Of a stretch of DNA of 64,000 nt, positions 58,759 to 64,000 are shown in pieces. The position numbers and the translations under genes are program-made. This DNA is from Streptomyces sp. HmicA12 (GTDB lineage Bacteria > Actinomycetota > Actinomycetes > Streptomycetales > Streptomycetaceae), in NCBI RefSeq assembly GCF_000373565.1, contig NZ_KB891831.1, positions 520,442 to 584,441 of the forward strand, read 5' to 3'. Numbering within the stretch: the first letter of the stretch is position 1; each line of letters opens with the position of its first letter. Below the pieces are notes generated by a model that saw only the letters and a program-made list of their open reading frames with translations, made no database searches and was not told the origin of the DNA.

Positions 58759-60381
58759 GTGAGCCGGCTCGTACTGAAGGACGTGACGTACGGGTATCCG
58801 GACCGGCCGGTGCTCGACCGGGTCTCGCTGACGGTGCGGCCCGGCGAGCGGGTCTGCGTCATCGGCGAGAACGGCTCGGGCAAGTCGACACTGCTGCGCC
58901 TGGTCGCGGGGGAACTGGTCGCCGCCGAGGGCTCGGTCGTCGTGGTCGCCGACGGCGGCACCGGGTACCTCGCCCAGACACCTCCGCTGCCGCCCGACGC
59001 CACCGTGCGGGACGCGGTCGACGACGCGCTCGCCGAACTGCGCGACCTGGAGCGGCGGATGCGGGCGGCGGAGGCCGCGCTCGGCTCGGCGGACCAGCAG
59101 GGGCTCGCCGAGTACGCCGACCTGGTGGCGGCCTTCGAGGCACGCGACGGCTACCGCGCCGACGCCCGTCTGGAGGCCGCCCTGCACGGCCTCGGCGTCC
59201 CGCACCTGGCGCGCACCCGCACACTCGGCTCGCTGTCCGGCGGCGAGGCGGCACGGCTGGCGCTGGCCTGCGCGCTGGCCCCGCAGCCCGAGCTGCTGCT
59301 GTTGGACGAGCCGACGAACCACCTCGACGACCAGGCCCTGGCCTGGCTGGAGGACCGGCTGCGCGGCCACCGCGGCACCGTCGTCGCCGTCACCCACGAC
59401 CGTGTCTTCCTCGACCGGGTGGCGACCTCGATCATCGAGGTCGACGGCGACCGCAGGGCCGTGGCCCGCTACGGCAACGGCTGGCACGGCTACCTGGAAC
59501 AGCGCACGGCCCTGCGGCACCGCTGGGAGGAGCGCCACCGCGCCTGGTCCGACGAGGTGGCGCGGCAGGAGGAGATCGCCGGGCGGGCCGCCGACCGGCT
59601 CGGCAGCGGCTGGCGGATGCGGGACAGCAGCACGTTCGCCACGTTCTCCAAGCACCAGCGGTCGGTGGAGGGCCAGGTCTCCGGCATGGTCCGCAACGCG
59701 CGCGAGCGGCTGCGGCGGCTGCGCGCCGACCCGGTGCCACGGCCTCCGGACCCGCTGCGGTTCACCGTCGCGCAGGGCGCGCTCGAGGGCGGCGACCATC
59801 CCTTCGTCCGTCCCGTCGAGGTGACGGACACGGTGGTCGAGGACCGGCTCACCGTGGACCGCCTCGTTCTCGCGCCGGGCTCGCGGACCCTGGTCACCGG
59901 GCCGAACGGCGCGGGCAAGTCGACACTCCTCGCGCTGCTCGCGGGACGTCTCACCCCTTCCCGGGGGAAAGTCCAATTCCCGCCCCGGATCGGGTACTTG
60001 GCGCAGGAAGTGAGCCACGAAGGCACGGACCGGCCGCTCCTCGACGCGTTCGCGGCCGGGCGCGGCGGACTGCCCGAGGAACATGCCGAGGCGCTCCTGG
60101 CCCTCGGCCTGTTCCGCGAGGAGGACCTGGCCGTGCCGGTGCGGGACCTGTCGGTCGGCCAGCGCCGCCGCCTCGACCTGGCCCGGCTCGTCACCCGCCC
60201 CGCCGACCTGCTGCTCCTGGACGAGCCGACGAACCACGTGGCTCCCGCGCTCGTCGAGGACCTGGACGCGGCGCTGGCCCTGTACACGGGCACCCTCGTC
60301 GTGGTCTCGCACGACCGCAGGCTGCGCGAACGGTTCGACGGCGACCGGGTGCGGGTGGCCGACGGGACCGTGACCGCCTGA
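58759..60381 (+). CDS. ABC-F ATPase, antibiotic-resistance-like
   Basis: The 540-residue soluble protein has two ATPase domains and no membrane segment. Domain 1 has GENGSGKS and LSGGEAAR with LLLDEPTNHL. Domain 2 has GPNGAGKS and LSVGQRRR with LLLDEPTNHV. The inter-domain linker includes WRMRDSSTFATFSKHQRSVEGQV. ABC-F proteins work on the ribosome; this one resembles the macrolide/lincosamide-resistance group of actinomycetes (TlrC/OleB type) more than the housekeeping EttA type. GTG 58759 follows GCAGGAGT. It stands alone after the CNNM pair. Confidence 0.87.
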   Translation: MSRLVLKDVTYGYPDRPVLDRVSLTVRPGERVCVIGENGSGKSTLLRLVAGELVAAEGSVVVVADGGTGYLAQTPPLPPDATVRDAVDDALAELRDLERRMRAAEAALGSADQQGLAEYADLVAAFEARDGYRADARLEAALHGLGVPHLARTRTLGSLSGGEAARLALACALAPQPELLLLDEPTNHLDDQALAWLEDRLRGHRGTVVAVTHDRVFLDRVATSIIEVDGDRRAVARYGNGWHGYLEQRTALRHRWEERHRAWSDEVARQEEIAGRAADRLGSGWRMRDSSTFATFSKHQRSVEGQVSGMVRNARERLRRLRADPVPRPPDPLRFTVAQGALEGGDHPFVRPVEVTDTVVEDRLTVDRLVLAPGSRTLVTGPNGAGKSTLLALLAGRLTPSRGKVQFPPRIGYLAQEVSHEGTDRPLLDAFAAGRGGLPEEHAEALLALGLFREEDLAVPVRDLSVGQRRRLDLARLVTRPADLLLLDEPTNHVAPALVEDLDAALALYTGTLVVVSHDRRLRERFDGDRVRVADGTVTA

Positions 60382-60383
60382 GG

Positions 60384-60662
60384 TCAGACGGCCGACTGCT
60401 CGGGCGGCACCGGGGCCGCCTTCTGCGTGGGGCTCTCCAGCAGACCCGGCCCGTGCGGGCCGACACCCGCGGTGCCGACCGCGGTGAGGACGGCCAGCAG
60501 CGTGGCGAGCCCCGCGGTGCCGAGCGCGGCCGGCCAGTCCACGTCCAGCAGATTGGTCGCCCCCGCGACCAGGACGGCGGCCAGAGCCTGCGCGAACGTC
60601 CTGATCGCGCGCTCGGCGGTGGCCTTCCAGAAGCCGGCCGTCCACATGGTTCCCATGCCCAT
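60384..60662 (-). CDS. Holin-like membrane protein (r1t type)
   Basis: The 92-residue protein has the sequence MWTAGFWKATAERAIRTFAQALAAVL with two membrane segments (about 18-37 and 48-66), as in the r1t holin family of phages. ATG 60662 is backed by GGGGGAG 7 bases upstream. No phage genes surround it; such lone holin genes are frequent in Streptomyces and may be domesticated. Convergent with abc-F, ending 2 bases after it. Confidence 0.72.
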   Translation of the reverse strand: MGMGTMWTAGFWKATAERAIRTFAQALAAVLVAGATNLLDVDWPAALGTAGLATLLAVLTAVGTAGVGPHGPGLLESPTQKAAPVPPEQSAV

Positions 60663-60781
60663 GACGTACTCCCCCGTTCGGTGTGCCGTACTGCCTGCTC
60701 CCGGCATACCGCGGTCCCCGCCCGGCGCCCAGACCTGCGGCGTACATGGACGGCCGGGCCCGGGTTACGATCGCAGACGCC

Positions 60782-61552
60782 ATGCAGATGAATGCCAACT
60801 ACACCAGTCTCGTCGCGGTCGGCGACTCCTTCACCGAGGGCATGTCGGACCTCATGCCCGACGGCTCCTACCGCGGCTGGGCCGACCTGCTGGCCGGCCG
60901 GATGGCGGCCCGCACCCCCGGTTTCCGCTACGCGAACCTCGCCGTGCGCGGCAAGCTCATCGGCCAGATCGTCGACGAGCAGATCGACATCGCCGCCGCC
61001 ATGAACGCCGACGTCGTCACGCTCGTGGGCGGCCTCAACGACACACTGCGCCCCAAGTGCGACATGGTCCGGGTACGCGACCTGCTCACCGAGGCCGTCG
61101 AGAAGCTCGCCCCGTCCTGCCGGCAGCTGGTCCTGATGCACAGCCCCGGGCGGAACGGCCCGGTCATGGAGCGGTTCCGGCCGCGCATGGAGGAGCTGTT
61201 CACCTGCATCGACGACCTCGCGGCCCGGCACGGCGCCGTCGTCGTCGACCTGTACGGGGCCGACGTCCTCGGCGACCAGCGGCTGTGGGACGTGGACCGG
61301 CTGCACCCGACGGCGGAGGGCCACCGACGGATCGCCGAGGCGGTCTGGCAGACGCTCGGCTACGACCCCGAGGACGACTGGCGCACCCCGCTGCCGGCCG
61401 CGGTCCCGCCGAAGTGGGTCGCGCGCCGGGTGAGCGACGCCCGCTTCGCCAGGCAGCACCTGGTGCCGTGGATCGGCCGGCGCCTCACGGGCAGGTCCTC
61501 GGGGGACGGACTGCCGCCGAAGCGGGCCGAGCTCACGCCGTACGACAGCTGA
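60782..61552 (+). CDS. SGNH/GDSL-family hydrolase
   Basis: The 256-residue esterase has block I VAVGDSFTEG (Ser16), block III GGLND (Asn86) and block V DRLHPTAEGH (Asp172, His175). No signal peptide is present, so it acts in the cytoplasm. It cleaves an acyl ester of unknown nature. ATG 60782 is the natural start; upstream in-frame ATGs lie in unconserved sequence. A basic C-terminal stretch (about 215-240) follows the catalytic domain. Confidence 0.88.
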   Translation: MQMNANYTSLVAVGDSFTEGMSDLMPDGSYRGWADLLAGRMAARTPGFRYANLAVRGKLIGQIVDEQIDIAAAMNADVVTLVGGLNDTLRPKCDMVRVRDLLTEAVEKLAPSCRQLVLMHSPGRNGPVMERFRPRMEELFTCIDDLAARHGAVVVDLYGADVLGDQRLWDVDRLHPTAEGHRRIAEAVWQTLGYDPEDDWRTPLPAAVPPKWVARRVSDARFARQHLVPWIGRRLTGRSSGDGLPPKRAELTPYDS

Positions 61553-61628
61553 GGCTCGCGTCAGCGGCAAAGGACGACGGCACCGTCCGAGGACGACGGC
61601 GCCGGCCGAGGACGACGGGACGACCGGT

Positions 61629-62288
61629 TCACGGCCGCAAGAGATCCACGACCGTCGAGGCGGTGGCGCGGTGCCAGCCCGCGCTGTCGCGCAGCATCGC
61701 GTGATCGCCGCCGGGCACGAGACGAGCCTGCGCCCGCGCACCGGCCGCACGCGCCCGCTGGACGAACGCCACCGACTCCCGCGGGTCGGTGACGCGGTCG
61801 CGGTCGCCGTGGAGGACGACGATGTCCTTGCCCCTCAGGTGCGCGACGGGTTCGCCCGGCGGACACCAGGGCGCCAACGCGAGGACGGCCCTGACCTGGG
61901 GCGCTCGCGCGGCGGCCAAGGCAGCGCGCCCTCCCATCGAATGGCCCACGAGCACCACCGGCACGTCGCCGACGAGCCGGGGCAGCTCGTGGAGCGCCCG
62001 CTCGGCGTCGTGCAGGGCGTCGGCGTCGGCGCCGTTCCAGCCGCGCACCCGGTAGCGGACCTGCCCGAGCAGGACCCGGTCGTCCGCCAGCGCTTCGGCG
62101 ACCGACCGGACGAAGGGCCGCATCCGCAGGGCCGCGAGGTGCCAGGGCCGGGACGGGGAACGGCCGTCGGCACGCCCGCCGTGCAGGAACAGCACGGCGG
62201 CACGCGCCCCGGGCGGGGTACGGCGCGGGATCAGCGCGCCGCCCGCCACGGCCGCCCGCACGGGCGCTCGCCGGTCGTTCCCGGTCAT
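61629..62288 (-). CDS. Alpha/beta hydrolase
   Basis: The 219-residue protein has oxyanion region LFLHGGRADG, nucleophile elbow GHSMGG, Asp in LHGDRDRVTD and His in GGDHAML, a complete triad. It is a small dienelactone-hydrolase/BAAT-like enzyme of unknown substrate. GAGGAGAACGG precedes ATG 62288. It starts 31 bases after the CFA-synthase gene on the same strand, so the two are probably co-transcribed. Confidence 0.85.
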   Translation of the reverse strand: MTGNDRRAPVRAAVAGGALIPRRTPPGARAAVLFLHGGRADGRSPSRPWHLAALRMRPFVRSVAEALADDRVLLGQVRYRVRGWNGADADALHDAERALHELPRLVGDVPVVLVGHSMGGRAALAAARAPQVRAVLALAPWCPPGEPVAHLRGKDIVVLHGDRDRVTDPRESVAFVQRARAAGARAQARLVPGGDHAMLRDSAGWHRATASTVVDLLRP

Positions 62289-62319
62289 CCGTTCTCCTCG
62301 TCCTCGTGTCACCGCCGGT

Positions 62320-63630
62320 TCACAGCTGGTCCAGCCCGGTGTACCAGTCCGTCGGCGTCGCGGGCACACCGCTCTGCCCGGCGGCCGACGGGCGGACGGC
62401 GAGGATCTGGTCGACGCCCATGCGCCGCTCCTCGAAGGCCAGGCCGCCGCCGACCAGGTAGAGCCGCCAGACGCGTGCCGTCTCCTCGCCGACGAGCCCC
62501 ACGACGTCGGCCCAGCGCTCCTCCAGCGTGCGGTGCCAGGCGGCGACCGTGCGCACGTAGTGCTCGCGCAGCGACTCCACCGACCGCACCTCCAGCCCCG
62601 CCGTCTCCAGCAGGTCGACGGTCTCGCCCATGGGGCGCATGTGCATGTCGGGCGCGATGTACGCCTCGATGAAGGCACCGCCGCCCGGCGCCGTCGACCC
62701 GCGGGACATCTGCTGGACCAGGACGCGGCCCGTCGGCCGGACCATGCGGTGCAGCGTGCCGGCGAACGCCGGGTACTCGGCGTCGCCGACGTGCTCGCCC
62801 ATCTCGATGGTGGTGACCGCGTCGTATCCGCCGCCCACGATGTCCCGGTAGTCCTGGCACACCACTTCCACCCGGTCGGCGAGGCCGCGCTCGCGTACCT
62901 GTTCGCGTACGTACGCCGCCTGCTCGGCGGCCAGCGTCACTGCGGTCACCTGCGCCTTGTACCGGTCGGCCGCGTACAGCGTGAGGGAGCCCCAGCCGCA
63001 GCCGATGTCGAGCAGGCGGGCACCGGGAACCAGTCCCAGCTTGCGGCAGATCAGTTCCAGCTTGGCGCGCTGGGCGTCCGCCGCGGTGAACTTCGCGTCG
63101 TCGCTCGCCCAATAGCCGCACGAGTAGGCCATCGTCTCGTCCAGGAGCAGCTGGTAGAAGGCGTTGGACAGGTCGTAGTGGTGGCTGATGGCGGCCCGGT
63201 CGCGGGACTTGGTGTGCAGGGCTCCCCGCAGCCGGGCCTGGGAGGCGGGCGGCGCCGGGGGTGGTCCGACCGCACCCAGCCGGGCCGCCGTGCCGGCCGC
63301 CCGGACCCGGTCGGCGAGGGTGAGGCCGGGCGTGTTCAGGTTCCGTTCCCGGGCCGCCGACCAGAGGGTGCGCAGTCCCTCGGCCAGGTCCCCGTCGACG
63401 TCGATCTCGCCGGTCACATACGCCTGGGCGAGGCCCAACTCGCCCGGCTGCCACAGCAGTCGGCGCAGCGCGCGCCGGGAGCGCACGACGACCGTGGGTC
63501 CGTCGGCCGGGCCGGCCTCGGTGCCGTCCCAGGTCCGCAGGCGGACCGGGAGCGGGCCGCCCAGCGCGGTCTCGGCCAGCGCGGCGAGCCGGTGGGAGGC
63601 ACCGGTCCGGTCGGGGCGGGGGATGGTCAT
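62320..63630 (-). CDS. Cyclopropane-fatty-acyl-phospholipid synthase family
   Basis: The 436-residue enzyme transfers a methylene or methyl group from SAM to unsaturated acyl chains. The SAM site is DIGCGWGSLTLYAA (about 207-220), followed by family blocks AISHHYDLSNAFYQLLLD, MAYSCGYW, and IEMGEHVG. The N-terminal 120 residues form the usual lipid-binding domain. The adjacent gene encodes an alpha/beta hydrolase on the same strand. Whether it makes cyclopropane or 10-methyl acyl chains cannot be decided. Confidence 0.9.
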   Translation of the reverse strand: MTIPRPDRTGASHRLAALAETALGGPLPVRLRTWDGTEAGPADGPTVVVRSRRALRRLLWQPGELGLAQAYVTGEIDVDGDLAEGLRTLWSAARERNLNTPGLTLADRVRAAGTAARLGAVGPPPAPPASQARLRGALHTKSRDRAAISHHYDLSNAFYQLLLDETMAYSCGYWASDDAKFTAADAQRAKLELICRKLGLVPGARLLDIGCGWGSLTLYAADRYKAQVTAVTLAAEQAAYVREQVRERGLADRVEVVCQDYRDIVGGGYDAVTTIEMGEHVGDAEYPAFAGTLHRMVRPTGRVLVQQMSRGSTAPGGGAFIEAYIAPDMHMRPMGETVDLLETAGLEVRSVESLREHYVRTVAAWHRTLEERWADVVGLVGEETARVWRLYLVGGGLAFEERRMGVDQILAVRPSAAGQSGVPATPTDWYTGLDQL

Positions 63631-63691
63631 CGGTGGGATTCCTCCTTGGGGAACAGGTACTGCCGCTGAACTCGGTCGGACGGGGCCTCGG

Positions 63692-64000
63692 TCAGCTCTT
63701 GGGCATCAGCACGCTGTCGATGATGTAGACGTTGGCGTTGGCCGTCCTGACGTTGCCGCACACCACGTTCGCGCTGTCGTTGACCTTGTACGACTCACCG
63801 GAACCGGACGTCGTCAGCTTCGACTTCTCCAGCGTGTCGAACGAGCCCTTCTCCAGGTCCTTCGGCGCGAGCTTCTGGCCCACGACGTGGTAGGTCAGGA
63901 TCTTGGTGAGCTGGGCCTTGTCGCTCAGCACCTTGTCCAGGTCCGCCTTCGGGATCTTGGCGAAGGCGTCGTTGGTCGGCGCGAAGACGGTGATGTTCTC
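63692..64000 (-). CDS. Fasciclin-domain protein, C-terminal part
   Basis: The gene runs past the right edge of the window, with the stop at 63692. The visible 102 residues form the end of a FAS1 domain: ITVFAPTNDAFAKIP, LTYHVVGQKLAPKDLEKG, VYIIDSVLMPKS. The YH motif and VLMP ending are typical. Full-length members are secreted and act in cell adhesion or surface binding. The N-terminal signal and any repeat lie outside the window. Confidence 0.85.
   Translation of the reverse strand, partial: ENITVFAPTNDAFAKIPKADLDKVLSDKAQLTKILTYHVVGQKLAPKDLEKGSFDTLEKSKLTTSGSGESYKVNDSANVVCGNVRTANANVYIIDSVLMPKS

Noticed and set aside
60384..60662. Prophage
   Set aside because: Only one holin-like gene, flanked by chromosomal-type genes, with no integrase, capsid, tail or attachment-site repeat.

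Overview
The window is a very GC-rich, gene-dense actinobacterial chromosome segment, almost certainly Streptomyces. Supporting signs are GC-biased third codon positions, the rppA/CYP158A pigment genes, a WhiJ-type regulator with a DUF397 partner, MurT/GatD, many TetR/LysR/IclR regulators, and intergenic repeats typical of the genus. From memory, the gene order (pigment genes, pfkA, urease, biotin) resembles the S. coelicolor SCO12xx region; this was not checked.

Layout. 1-7.6 kb: tail of an unknown gene, a secreted alpha/beta hydrolase, a small membrane protein, a membrane fatty-acid desaturase, and a SNF2 helicase translationally coupled to a SWIM zinc-finger protein. 7.7-10.6 kb: a three-gene pigment operon (type III PKS RppA, CYP158A-like P450, MomA-like cupin monooxygenase). 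10.6-12.7 kb: acyl-CoA dehydrogenase and a divergent TetR. 12.8-17.8 kb: peptide deformylase, murT-gatD (lipid II amidation), pfkA and a CtaG-like protein. 17.9-21.9 kb: small membrane protein, PlsC-type acyltransferase, NAD-dependent epimerase, secreted tripeptidyl aminopeptidase. 22.0-26.8 kb: urease operon ureABCFGD (no ureE), with a GlnR-like box upstream and a MITE-like element between ureF and ureG. 27-28.7 kb: TetR and a divergent membrane protein with two matching operators. 28.8-31.8 kb: orphan Phd/YefM antitoxin divergent from a ClpP with an altered catalytic triad and a small partner, then a ydaO-type (c-di-AMP) riboswitch before an NlpC/P60 hydrolase. 31.7-35.3 kb: LysE exporter and LysR, then a WhiJ/AbaA-like regulatory trio. 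35.2-39.7 kb: biotin genes bioF and bioB-bioA-bioD. 39.9-45.6 kb: methyltransferase, an atypical Fic/Doc-type toxin-antitoxin pair, a MacB-like ABC exporter and an F420-type oxidoreductase. 45.6-55.7 kb: serine hydrolase plus a dipeptide-type ABC importer, IclR, and a predicted L-carnitine degradation operon. 55.8-64 kb: GNAT, two CNNM/CBS membrane proteins, an ABC-F ATPase, a holin-like protein, a GDSL esterase, an alpha/beta hydrolase, a cyclopropane synthase-family enzyme and a truncated fasciclin-domain protein.

How the genes work together. The PKS, P450 and cupin should make and oxidise tetrahydroxynaphthalene to flaviolin or perylenequinone pigment. MurT/GatD amidate lipid II. The urease set builds a Ni enzyme under probable nitrogen control. 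BioF, BioA, BioD and BioB cover the last four steps of biotin synthesis. The carnitine genes should convert L-carnitine to glycine betaine and acetoacetate, and the adjacent importer and hydrolase share an IclR-controlled divergent region. Most function calls rest on recognised motifs; all regulatory sites are read by eye.
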